Shown here piece after piece: positions 1 to 5,244 of a stretch of DNA of 5,244 nucleotides. The DNA lies in contig JAEYOT010000217.1 of NCBI GenBank assembly GCA_023411445.1, positions 1-5,244 of the forward strand. Reading direction: 5' to 3'. The translations under genes and the position numbers were made by a program. This DNA comes from Pseudomonadota bacterium (lineage in GTDB: Bacteria > Myxococcota_A > Polyangia > Polyangiales > Polyangiaceae). Each line of letters opens with the position of its first letter. Within the stretch, counting starts at the first letter, position 1. Under the pieces are notes generated by a model, which saw only the letters and a list, made by a program, of their open reading frames with translations, did no database searches and was not told the DNA's origin.

Positions 1-852
1 ATCGGAGGCTACGCGGCCGGCCCGGTCGGGCTTGCGGCGCGCAGCCTCGGCATCCCGCTGGCGCTGATGGAGCCGAACGCCGAGGCGGGCCTCGCCAACC
101 GCCTGACTGCGCCGTTCGTGCAACGCGCGTACATCGCTTTTCCGGAGAGCGAGCGCTACTTCAAGCGAGAGCTGACGCTGCGCACGGGCGCGCCGATCCG
201 TGCGGGGTTCGGCCCGGTGCCGTACCGAGTGCCGCGCGAGGAGCTGTCCGTGCTGGTGTTGGGCGGCAGCCAGGGCGCTAAATCGCTCAACGAGGCCGTG
301 CCGCGCGCGCTCGCCCAGCTGGGTGGCCGCGTGCGTGTCGTTCATCAGTGCGGCAAGGCGCACGAGGCGGCGGCGCTTGCGCTGTACGCGGAGCTCGGCT
401 TCGGGGAGCGGGCGCGCGTGGTGCCCTTCATCGACGACATGGCCCAGGCGCTGGCCGACGCGCAGCTGGTCGTGGGCCGCGCCGGCGCGGGCGCCGTGGG
501 CGAAATCTGCGCGGTGGGGCGACCCAGCTTGCTCGTGCCGTACCCGTTCGCCGGCGATCACCAGAAGATGAACGCGGATTCCATCGCTCGCGAAGGCGCT
601 TCGGTCTGGGTGCCCAGCGCTGAAGCGACGCCTGATCGGCTCGCCTCCGAGCTGCGCTCGCTCATGACCGATCCGAACCGGCTCGCCTCGATGGCCGATA
701 ACGCTCGTCGCATCGGCCGACCGGAGGCCGCCAAGAACATCGCTTACGACTTGCTCACCTTGGCGGGGCTCTCCCCCTCGCTGGCGCCCGAGACGGCCCG
801 CTCGGCGCCTGACCACGATCACGGCTTCATGAAGCTGTCGGAGGCTCGCTAG
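1..852 (+). CDS. murG: MurG, lipid II-forming GlcNAc transferase (5'-truncated by window)
   Basis: This is the C-terminal 283 residues of UDP-GlcNAc:undecaprenyl-diphospho-MurNAc-pentapeptide GlcNAc transferase, a peripheral inner-membrane enzyme that turns lipid I into lipid II. The frame is open from base 1, and the first visible residues, GGYAAGP, are the glycine-rich loop normally found about 100 residues into the protein. The start therefore lies upstream; an internal ATG at 67 is not the start. The GT-B family landmarks follow in order: EPNAEAGLANR (24-34), LGGSQGA of the nucleotide-binding domain (87-93), FIDDM (143-147), the donor-site helix GAGAVGEI with its conserved Glu (162-169), and GDHQKMNA (185-192). 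Small departures from the common pattern are EPN where EQN is usual and TGAP where GNP is usual. A tail of about 25 residues follows the last helix. The stop TAG is 2 bases before murC. Confidence 0.97.
   Translation: MGGYAAGPVGLAARSLGIPLALMEPNAEAGLANRLTAPFVQRAYIAFPESERYFKRELTLRTGAPIRAGFGPVPYRVPREELSVLVLGGSQGAKSLNEAVPRALAQLGGRVRVVHQCGKAHEAAALALYAELGFGERARVVPFIDDMAQALADAQLVVGRAGAGAVGEICAVGRPSLLVPYPFAGDHQKMNADSIAREGASVWVPSAEATPDRLASELRSLMTDPNRLASMADNARRIGRPEAAKNIAYDLLTLAGLSPSLAPETARSAPDHDHGFMKLSEAR
840..844 (+). promoter_or_regulatory. Ribosome binding site of murC
   Basis: GGAGG lies inside the last codons of murG, 10 bases before the murC ATG. The spacing is slightly long but usable, and it implies that murC is translated by ribosomes finishing murG or loading close by. 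Confidence 0.6.
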
Positions 853-854
853 CC

Positions 855-2249
855 ATGTTCCGCGGACGCGTTCGCCACGTGCACTTCATCGGAGTCGGCG
901 GCATCGGCATGAGCGGCTTGGCCGAAATCCTGCGCACGCTGGAGTTCGACGTTTCGGGCTCGGACCTGCGTGAGGGCGAAAATACCCGCAATTTGCAGCG
1001 CCTGGGCGTGCGCATCGACGTGGGCCACCGCGCGCAGAACGTGCACGGCGCGGACGTGGTCGTGTTCACGAGCGCCGTCAGCCCGGACAACCCGGAGCTG
1101 GTGGAAGCCAAGCTGCTCGGCATCCCGGCCATCGCTCGCGCGGAGATGCTGGCCGAGCTGATGCGCGTGAAGTACGGCATCGCCATCGCCGGCTCGCACG
1201 GCAAGACGACCACCACCTCGCTGGTGGCTACCATCCTGCGCGCTGCCGGCTTCGACCCCACCGTGGTGGTGGGAGGCCGGATGGCGTCGCTGAGCTCGAA
1301 CGCGCGGCTGGGCGCCGGTGACCTGCTGGTGGCGGAGGCGGACGAGAGCGACGGCTCGTTCTTGCGCCTGACTCCGACGATCGCGGTGGTCACCAACATC
1401 GATCCGGAGCACCTCGACTTCTACAAGACGCACGAGGCCGTGAAAGAGGCGTTCGTGGCCTTCCTGGAGAAGGTGCCATTTTATGGCCTTTCCGTGCTGT
1501 GTCTGGACCACCCGCACGTGCAGGATCTGCTGCCGCGCATCCACCGCCGGCACGTGACCTACGGCCTGTCCTCGCAGGCGCAGTACTCGGCCCGAAACAT
1601 CAACTTCCGCGGCCTCAGCACCAGCTTCGTGGCCTACCGGCGCGGGGAGCCGCTCGGCGAGTTCGCGGTGCGCATGCCGGGCCAGCACAACGTGCTCAAC
1701 ACGCTGGCCGCGATCGCGGTCGCGGACGAGCTGGAGGTCCCGCTGGACGCGATGAAAGAGGCGCTCGCCACGTTCCACGGCGTGGCCCGGCGCTTCACCA
1801 TCGTCGACGAGGTCGAGGGCGTCACGCTGGTGGACGACTATGGCCACCATCCGGCGGAGATCGAGGCCACGCTGTCGGCGGCGCGCAATGCGTACGACAA
1901 GCGCGTGCTGGTCGCGTTCCAGCCGCACCGCTTCACCCGCACCGAGAGCCTGTGGGACGATTTCACGCGCTGCTTCAACAAGGCCGATATCGTCCTGGTT
2001 TGCGATATCTACGCTGCCGGCGAGAAGCCGATCCCGGGCGTCAGCTCGGAGCTGCTCGCCAAGGCCATCGCCGAGCACGGCCACGGGGCCGTACGCTACG
2101 TGCGCGACCGCGCGGAGCTGGCGGCGGAGCTGGCGCGGTTGGCGCGTCCGGGCGACGTCGTGATCGCGCTCGGTGCCGGTGACGTGAACAAGGTGCTGGC
2201 TCCGGTGGCCGCCGATATCCGCGCGCGAGCCGGGAAGGTGGGCTCATGA
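855..2249 (+). CDS. murC: MurC, UDP-N-acetylmuramate--L-alanine ligase
   Basis: MurC is the cytoplasmic ATP-dependent ligase that adds L-Ala to UDP-MurNAc, the first step of the stem peptide. The 464-residue product is full length for the family. The N-terminal Rossmann-like UDP-MurNAc domain opens with FIGVGGIGMSG (11-21). The central Mur-ligase ATPase domain has the P-loop AGSHGKTTT (112-120), EADESD (161-166) with the metal-binding Glu, TNIDPEHLD (180-188) and GQHN (276-279). The C-terminal domain carries RRF (312-314), DDYGHHP (327-333), FQPHRFTR (355-362), YAAGE (386-390) and ALGAGD (438-443). DDYGHHP and the HRFTR loop favour MurC over the other Mur ligases. The ATG at 855 gives the expected short lead before the GxGGxGM loop. 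The stop overlaps the ftsQ start as ATGA. No murB or ddl follows. Confidence 0.98.
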   Translation: MFRGRVRHVHFIGVGGIGMSGLAEILRTLEFDVSGSDLREGENTRNLQRLGVRIDVGHRAQNVHGADVVVFTSAVSPDNPELVEAKLLGIPAIARAEMLAELMRVKYGIAIAGSHGKTTTTSLVATILRAAGFDPTVVVGGRMASLSSNARLGAGDLLVAEADESDGSFLRLTPTIAVVTNIDPEHLDFYKTHEAVKEAFVAFLEKVPFYGLSVLCLDHPHVQDLLPRIHRRHVTYGLSSQAQYSARNINFRGLSTSFVAYRRGEPLGEFAVRMPGQHNVLNTLAAIAVADELEVPLDAMKEALATFHGVARRFTIVDEVEGVTLVDDYGHHPAEIEATLSAARNAYDKRVLVAFQPHRFTRTESLWDDFTRCFNKADIVLVCDIYAAGEKPIPGVSSELLAKAIAEHGHGAVRYVRDRAELAAELARLARPGDVVIALGAGDVNKVLAPVAADIRARAGKVGS

Positions 2250-3103
2250 GCTCGCGTCGTGAGGGCAAGGCGCATGGCAGCGTGCGTGCGCCGGAAGAGT
2301 CCTTCGCGTTCGAGGAAGAGGCGGCCGGCGCCGGTAAGTCGCCCGTTTGGGCCAAGCTGAGCTCCGCGCTGCGGCTGGGCTTGGGCTTGGCGCTGGTGGT
2401 CGGCACTTCCGTCTCGGTGGCCAGCAGCGTCCGGCACTACGCCCTGACCAGCCCGCGCTTCTCCATTCAGGAAGTGAACCTGATGGGCAGCAAGCGCGTC
2501 GCGCCGGAGGTGGCGCGCGAGCAGGCCGGCATCGTGGTCGGCGGCAACATCTTCGCGCTGGATACGGCGCTGGCCGAGCGAAAGCTGCTGGAGAATCCCT
2601 GGATCTCCGAGGCGCGCGTCACGCGCGATCTGCCGCGCTCGCTGCGGGTGGAGATCAAGGAGCGCGAGCCGGCCGCGTTGGCCGTGTTCGCCGAGCGCCT
2701 TTATTTGGTCACCGCGGACGGCGAGCCGTTCAAGGAGCTGGCGCCAGGAGACCCGGCTGACTTCCCGCTGATCACGGGCGCCTCGATCGAGGGGCTGGCC
2801 CGCGACCGCGCCCGCGAGCTCGAGCGCGTCAAAGAGGGCCTGGCGGTGCTGGAGCAGTACAGCCGCGTCGCGCTCAGCAAGACCCAGCCCGCCCAAGAAG
2901 TGCACCTGGCGGACTCCGGGGACGTGGTCCTGACCGCGGGCAAGGAGGGCATCACGTTCGAGCTGGGCAAGGACGGCTACCGCCGGAAATTGCTGATGGG
3001 CGAGCAGGTCGTGGCCGAGATGCGGCGCAGGGGCCGATCGCCGGGCATCGTGTTTCTCGACAACCAAGCGCACCCCGAGCGGGTCGTGGTCCGCATGAGG
3101 TAG
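2246..3103 (+). CDS. ftsQ: FtsQ/DivIB-type divisome protein
   Basis: FtsQ is a single-pass inner-membrane protein that links the cytoplasmic ring to periplasmic septal synthesis; its usual partners are FtsB and FtsL. The 285 residues show a charged cytoplasmic tail of about 40 residues with an acidic patch (FEEEAA), one hydrophobic segment (about 41-61, LRLGLGLALVVGTSVSVA), and a POTRA domain (about 71-140). The POTRA domain begins FSIQEVNLMGSKRV and ends in the family pattern NPWISEARVTRDLPRSLRVEIKEREP, split here as 117-131 and 132-142. A beta domain follows and closes with HPERVVVRMR. Position between murC and ftsA supports the call, because sequence identity in this family is low. The ATG overlaps the murC stop and is preceded by GAAGG (2234-2238) at 7 bases. 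FtsQ/DivIB membership is confident; partner binding is inferred from the family. Confidence 0.94.
   Translation: MSSRREGKAHGSVRAPEESFAFEEEAAGAGKSPVWAKLSSALRLGLGLALVVGTSVSVASSVRHYALTSPRFSIQEVNLMGSKRVAPEVAREQAGIVVGGNIFALDTALAERKLLENPWISEARVTRDLPRSLRVEIKEREPAALAVFAERLYLVTADGEPFKELAPGDPADFPLITGASIEGLARDRARELERVKEGLAVLEQYSRVALSKTQPAQEVHLADSGDVVLTAGKEGITFELGKDGYRRKLLMGEQVVAEMRRRGRSPGIVFLDNQAHPERVVVRMR
3097..3101 (+). promoter_or_regulatory. Shine-Dalgarno-like GAGGT before the small ORF
   Basis: GAGGT spans the end of ftsQ, including the T of its stop codon, 4 bases before the ATG at 3106. It is a better match and better placed than anything in front of the ftsA ATG at 3234. It is the main reason to take the small ORF seriously. 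Confidence 0.45.
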
Positions 3104-3105
3104 CC

Positions 3106-3237
3106 ATGGCCGAGCGCGCGTGCCCCAACCCCTTGAATTCTTGCGCTGAAACTTGGCCAGGCCAAACCGTGCATGGCAGCGTCGCCGTCAGCCTTCAGAC
3201 GGCCTCCGCGGCCGCGGAGCCGAGCAAGCAGCCATGA
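3106..3237 (+). CDS. Small ORF (43 aa) between ftsQ and ftsA, unknown
   Basis: I do not recognise this product. The ORF starts with ATG 2 bases after the ftsQ stop, in the same TAGCCATG context as the murG/murC junction, and has GAGGT in Shine-Dalgarno position. It ends at TGA 3235-3237, overlapping the ftsA start as ATGA. The peptide begins MAERACPNPLNSCAETW and ends AEPSKQP. It has two Cys (6 and 13), several Pro, no membrane segment and no signal peptide that I can see. Ten of its 42 codons after the start end in A or T, clustered in the middle, which is more than in the flanking genes. Three inverted repeats lie within it. It could be a real small protein, a leader ORF whose translation opens the ftsA start, or a chance frame. 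It is not a displaced FtsA N-terminus, since FtsA is complete from 3234. Confidence 0.35.
   Translation: MAERACPNPLNSCAETWPGQTVHGSVAVSLQTASAAAEPSKQP
3153..3165 (+). repeat. Inverted repeat TTGGCC-A-GGCCAA
   Basis: The two 6-base arms are perfect around a single central A. With a 1-base centre this is better read as a possible protein-binding palindrome than as an RNA hairpin, unless the inner pairs open. It sits mid-way between ftsQ and ftsA, inside the small ORF. Its function is unknown. Confidence 0.4.
3184..3203 (+). repeat. Inverted repeat / stem-loop upstream of ftsA
   Basis: Perfect 6-base arms GCCGTC (3184-3189) and GACGGC (3198-3203) flank an 8-base loop AGCCTTCA. It directly abuts the next palindrome. 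No T-run follows, so it is not an intrinsic terminator. It could fold in the mRNA leader just before ftsA. Confidence 0.45.
3204..3219 (+). repeat. Perfect 16-bp palindrome covering GGAG before ftsA
   Basis: CTCCGCGG/CCGCGGAG is perfectly self-complementary. As RNA it can form a 6-bp stem CTCCGC/GCGGAG with a GGCC loop. The 3' arm contains GGAG (3216-3219), the only good Shine-Dalgarno-like string near ftsA, and that string is 14 bases from the ATG. Folding would hide it. A ribosome translating the small ORF would open the stem. The control role is an inference. Confidence 0.5.
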
Positions 3238-4505
3238 GAACCCCGCTCCCTCAAAGCGAAATCGTCGTCGGCCTCGACCTGGGCACCACCAAGGTTTCGG
3301 CGGTCGTCGGTGAGGTCGATGCCGACGGCATCACCATCCTCGGCGTCGGCAACGTGCCGTGCCGTGGCCTGCGTAAGGGCGTGGTCTCGAACATCGAGTG
3401 GACCATGCGCAGCGTGCGCGAGGCCATCGAGGCAGCGCAGACCATGGCCGGCGTGGAGATCAAGACGGTGTACGCCGGTATCGCCGGCAGCCACATCCGC
3501 AGCCAAGTGTCCGACGGCGTGTGCGCCATCTCGGGGCGCGAGGTGACGCGCGCCGATCTGGACCGCGTGCTGGAAGGCGCTCGCGCCATCCCGGTCGACG
3601 CGGACCGCATGATCTTGCACGCGCTGCCCCGTGAGTACGTGGTGGACGCTCAGGACGGCATCCGCGATCCAGTCGGCATGAGCGGTGTGCGCCTGCAGGC
3701 GCGCGTCAACCTGGTGACCGCCGCCACCAGCTGCGTGCAGAACGTGATCCGCTGCGTTGAGCGCTGCGGCTTGACCGTCGCCGACGTGGTGCTCGAACCG
3801 CTCGCCAGCGCCGACGCGGTGCTGAGCGAGGACGAGAAGGAGATCGGCGTCGCGGTGATCGACATCGGCGGCGGCACGACGGATCTCTTGCTCTACGCCG
3901 ACGGCGGCATCGCCCACACCTCGGTCATCCCGGCGGGCGGCAACAACATCACGAGCGACGTGGCCGCGGGGCTGCGCACGCCGATGGCCGAGGCCGAGCG
4001 CCTCAAGCGCAACTACGGCTGCGCTCTGGGCCGCATGATCTCCGACGAAGAAGAGATCGAGGTGCCGGGGGTAGGCGGGCACTCGCCGCGCCGCGTGGCG
4101 CGCCGCCTGCTCAGCGACATCATCGAGCCGCGCGTCGAGGAGATCTTCAGCGAGGCTCGCCGCCGGATCGAGGAGACGGGCCTGCTCGAGCAGGTCAGCT
4201 CCGGCTGCGTGCTCACCGGTGGCGCTGCCCTGATGGAGGGCATGGTGGAGTGCGCGGAGGAGATCTTGGGCATGCCGGTACGGCTGGGTTTCCCGGTCGG
4301 CGTGAAGGGCATCGTGCAGCTGGTGCAGGGGCCGCAGTACGCCACCGGCGTGGGCCTGCTGCGCTACGGCGCTCAGCAGCTGGCGGATCGCGCGCACGTC
4401 GTGGCGGCCGTCGGTCCGCAAGGCCGGGCGCAGGACCTCACCGAGCAAGCCGCCGCAGCCGGTGGCAAGAGTGGATTTTGGAGCTGGTTCCGCGCGGCCT
4501 TCTGA
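3234..4505 (+). CDS. ftsA: FtsA, actin-like Z-ring membrane anchor
   Basis: FtsA is an actin-family ATP-binding protein that tethers FtsZ to the inner membrane and recruits later divisome proteins. From the ATG at 3234 it has 423 residues, normal for the family. Visible parts are the phosphate-1 loop GLDLGTTKV (13-21), the FtsA-specific 1C subdomain (about 85-165), phosphate-2 VIDIGGGTTDLLLY (208-221), the adenosine motif GCVLTGGAALMEG (324-336), a short Ala/Gln-rich linker (about 383-411), and a C-terminal amphipathic targeting helix KSGFWSWFRAAF (412-423). The frame extends upstream to a TTG at 3153, adding 27 Arg-rich residues. I reject that start because FtsA normally begins about 10 residues before the phosphate-1 loop and 3234 makes an ATGA overlap with the small ORF. 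The Shine-Dalgarno signal before 3234 is weak, so coupling is likely. Confidence 0.97.
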   Translation: MRTPLPQSEIVVGLDLGTTKVSAVVGEVDADGITILGVGNVPCRGLRKGVVSNIEWTMRSVREAIEAAQTMAGVEIKTVYAGIAGSHIRSQVSDGVCAISGREVTRADLDRVLEGARAIPVDADRMILHALPREYVVDAQDGIRDPVGMSGVRLQARVNLVTAATSCVQNVIRCVERCGLTVADVVLEPLASADAVLSEDEKEIGVAVIDIGGGTTDLLLYADGGIAHTSVIPAGGNNITSDVAAGLRTPMAEAERLKRNYGCALGRMISDEEEIEVPGVGGHSPRRVARRLLSDIIEPRVEEIFSEARRRIEETGLLEQVSSGCVLTGGAALMEGMVECAEEILGMPVRLGFPVGVKGIVQLVQGPQYATGVGLLRYGAQQLADRAHVVAAVGPQGRAQDLTEQAAAAGGKSGFWSWFRAAF

Positions 4506-4608
4506 GCCGCCAAACCAGCCCTGTGTGTGACGCTTAACTTACGACACTACCCAACGGGAACAGACAACGAGACGAACCCAACACGGACGATACGGGAGCG
4601 AAAGCGCC

Positions 4609-4622
4609 GGCCAGCGATGGCC
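4609..4622 (+). repeat. Small stem-loop with GCGA (GNRA) tetraloop
   Basis: GGCCA (4609-4613) pairs with TGGCC (4618-4622) around GCGA, a GNRA-class tetraloop. It is the one clear hairpin in an otherwise T-poor, weakly structured leader, and it contains one of the leader's four Ts (4618). It lies 64 bases upstream of the ftsZ start, so it does not cover the ribosome binding site. Confidence 0.4.
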
Positions 4623-4671
4623 TAGGGAAGGCAGACCCGAAAACGCACGAGCGACCGCAGCGGACGGGCCC

Positions 4672-4677
4672 GGGAGG
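4672..4677 (+). promoter_or_regulatory. Ribosome binding site of ftsZ
   Basis: GGGAGG lies 9 bases before the ATG at 4687. It is the strongest Shine-Dalgarno match in the window, in keeping with the high FtsZ level cells need. It confirms the ftsZ start, as no other in-frame start codon occurs upstream before a stop. Confidence 0.8.
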
Positions 4678-4686
4678 CAAGGGACC

Positions 4687-5244
4687 ATGAGTTTCTCAAT
4701 CGAATTTGCGGACGAGGCTCGCGCTTACAACGCGCGTATCAAGGTGATCGGTGTTGGCGGATCTGGCGGCAACGCCATCAACACCATGATCCATTTCGGC
4801 CTGGAAGGCGTGGAGTTCATCACGGTGAACACCGACGCCCAGGCGCTCGGCTCCAACAGCGCAGCCGAAAAGATTTCCATCGGCGGCAACGTCACGCGCG
4901 GCCTGGGCGCCGGCGCGGACCCGGAGCGCGGCCGCAAGGCGGCTCTGGAAGACGTGCAACGTCTGAAAGACGTGGTCCAGGGCGCGGACATGGTGTTCGT
5001 GACCGCCGGCATGGGCGGCGGCACCGGCACCGGCGCAGCACCGGTGATCGCGCAGCTGGCTCGCGAAGCCGGCGCGCTCACGGTCGGCGTCGTGACCAAG
5101 CCGTTCGGTTTCGAAGGCAAGCAGCGCGCTCGCCGCGCCGAGCAGGGCTTGATCGCCCTGAGCGAGCACGTCGACACCCTGATCACGATCCCGAACGAAA
5201 AGCTGATGACCATCGCGGACGCCGACATGACGTTCGTTGAGGCC
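4687..5244 (+). CDS. ftsZ: FtsZ, tubulin-like division GTPase (3'-truncated by window)
   Basis: FtsZ is the cytoplasmic GTPase that polymerises into the Z-ring at midcell. The first 186 residues are present, roughly the first half of a usual FtsZ, and the frame is open at the window edge. After a 17-residue N-terminal extension, MSFSIEFADEARAYNAR, come the GTP-binding loop IGVGGSGGNAINTM (21-34), VNTDAQAL (47-54), TRGLGAGADPERGRKAA (70-86), the tubulin signature GMGGGTGTGAAPV (108-120), TKPFGFEG (137-144) and IPNEKL (168-173). All expected GTP-contacting motifs are intact. The T7 loop and the C-terminal FtsA-binding peptide lie outside the window. Its position after ftsA is the standard order, but the 181-base spacer separates it from the tightly packed upstream genes and suggests partly independent expression. 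Confidence 0.98.
   Translation, partial: MSFSIEFADEARAYNARIKVIGVGGSGGNAINTMIHFGLEGVEFITVNTDAQALGSNSAAEKISIGGNVTRGLGAGADPERGRKAALEDVQRLKDVVQGADMVFVTAGMGGGTGTGAAPVIAQLAREAGALTVGVVTKPFGFEGKQRARRAEQGLIALSEHVDTLITIPNEKLMTIADADMTFVEA

Larger units (their letters stand above)
4506..4686 (+). promoter_or_regulatory. ftsA-ftsZ intergenic region, likely ftsZ leader
   Basis: This 181-base stretch holds no gene. It starts with a short part that includes the only A/T-rich island here (CTTAACTTAC, 4533-4542), a plausible place for a promoter, although no convincing -35/-10 pair can be read. From 4541 to 4686 only 4 of 146 bases are T, and 18 of the 42 bases in 4549-4590 are A. The motif ACGA occurs five times (4541, 4567, 4572, 4587, 4647). 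The frame of ftsZ stays open back to a TGA at 4528 but contains no ATG, GTG or TTG, so this is not coding for a longer FtsZ. I infer a 5' untranslated leader, possibly with its own transcription start near 4534-4548. Confidence 0.5.

Noticed and set aside
849..2084. Long minus-strand open frame opposite murC (411 codons)
   Set aside because: It mirrors murC codon structure in G+C-rich DNA, its translation is His/Arg/Ala/Val-rich with no recognisable domain, and murC on the other strand is certain.
2096..3073. Minus-strand open frame opposite ftsQ (325 codons)
   Set aside because: Shadow of ftsQ and the end of murC; no family features and no plausible start signal in context.
3133..3170. Promoter starting at TTGAAT (3133) or TTGCGC (3141) before ftsA
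   Set aside because: No -10-like hexamer lies at a suitable distance from either.
3153..3176. Sigma-54 promoter resembling TTGGCC...TGCA
   Set aside because: The GG and GC doublets needed at about -24 and -12 with correct spacing are not both present; the string is better explained as a palindrome.
3153..3233. 27-residue N-terminal extension of FtsA from TTG at 3153
   Set aside because: The added residues are Arg-rich and unlike FtsA N-termini. The TTG has no good ribosome binding site, and the ATG at 3234 gives the usual length before the phosphate-1 loop.
3195..4448. Long minus-strand open frame opposite ftsA (417 codons)
   Set aside because: Same shadow effect; low-complexity His/Ala/Asp/Arg-rich translation, while the plus strand has all FtsA motifs.
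4494..4510. Hairpin GCGGC/GCCGC across the ftsA stop as a terminator
   Set aside because: Only 5 bp with a 7-base loop and no T-run after it; likely chance in G+C-rich DNA.
4583..4684. CsrA-like ANGGA motifs (ACGGA 4583, AGGGA 4624, AGGGA 4680) in the ftsZ leader
   Set aside because: The motif is short and expected by chance in purine-rich sequence. The hairpin-loop presentation typical of CsrA sites is not evident, and CsrA presence in this organism is unknown.

Overview
The window is a segment of a dcw (division and cell wall) cluster on the plus strand. It holds the 3' part of murG, complete murC, ftsQ and ftsA, and the 5' part of ftsZ. The DNA is very G+C rich and third codon positions are mostly G or C. 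The order, the lack of murB and ddl between murC and ftsQ, and the general look of the proteins suggest a high-GC Gram-negative bacterium. My best guess is Myxococcota (Polyangia-like) or another former deltaproteobacterium. That placement is an inference from protein style; no taxonomic marker was compared.

Layout: murG (1-852, start outside the window) is followed after 2 bases by murC (855-2249). murC overlaps ftsQ (2246-3103) through an ATGA junction. A 132-base interval follows. It contains a small ORF (3106-3237, 43 codons plus stop) that starts 2 bases after the ftsQ stop, has its own Shine-Dalgarno-like GAGGT, and ends in an ATGA overlap with ftsA (3234-4505). Inside this small ORF lie three closely spaced inverted repeats, the last of which pairs the only GGAG upstream of ftsA. 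After ftsA comes a 181-base gene-free stretch, almost free of T on the coding strand from 4541 onward, that leads to a good ribosome binding site and ftsZ (4687 to the window end, open at 3').

How the parts work together: MurG completes lipid II on the inner membrane face and MurC adds the first L-Ala to UDP-MurNAc, so both supply peptidoglycan precursors. FtsZ polymerises into the Z-ring, FtsA ties it to the membrane through its C-terminal amphipathic helix, and FtsQ links the ring to the periplasmic divisome. murG through ftsA look like one translationally coupled unit. ftsZ is set apart by its own leader and may have an extra promoter and separate translational control.

The genes themselves are ordinary housekeeping genes. 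The items worth a second look are the unrecognised coupled small ORF with its hairpins between ftsQ and ftsA, and the T-depleted ftsZ leader. I see no mobile element, CRISPR array, tRNA or rRNA.
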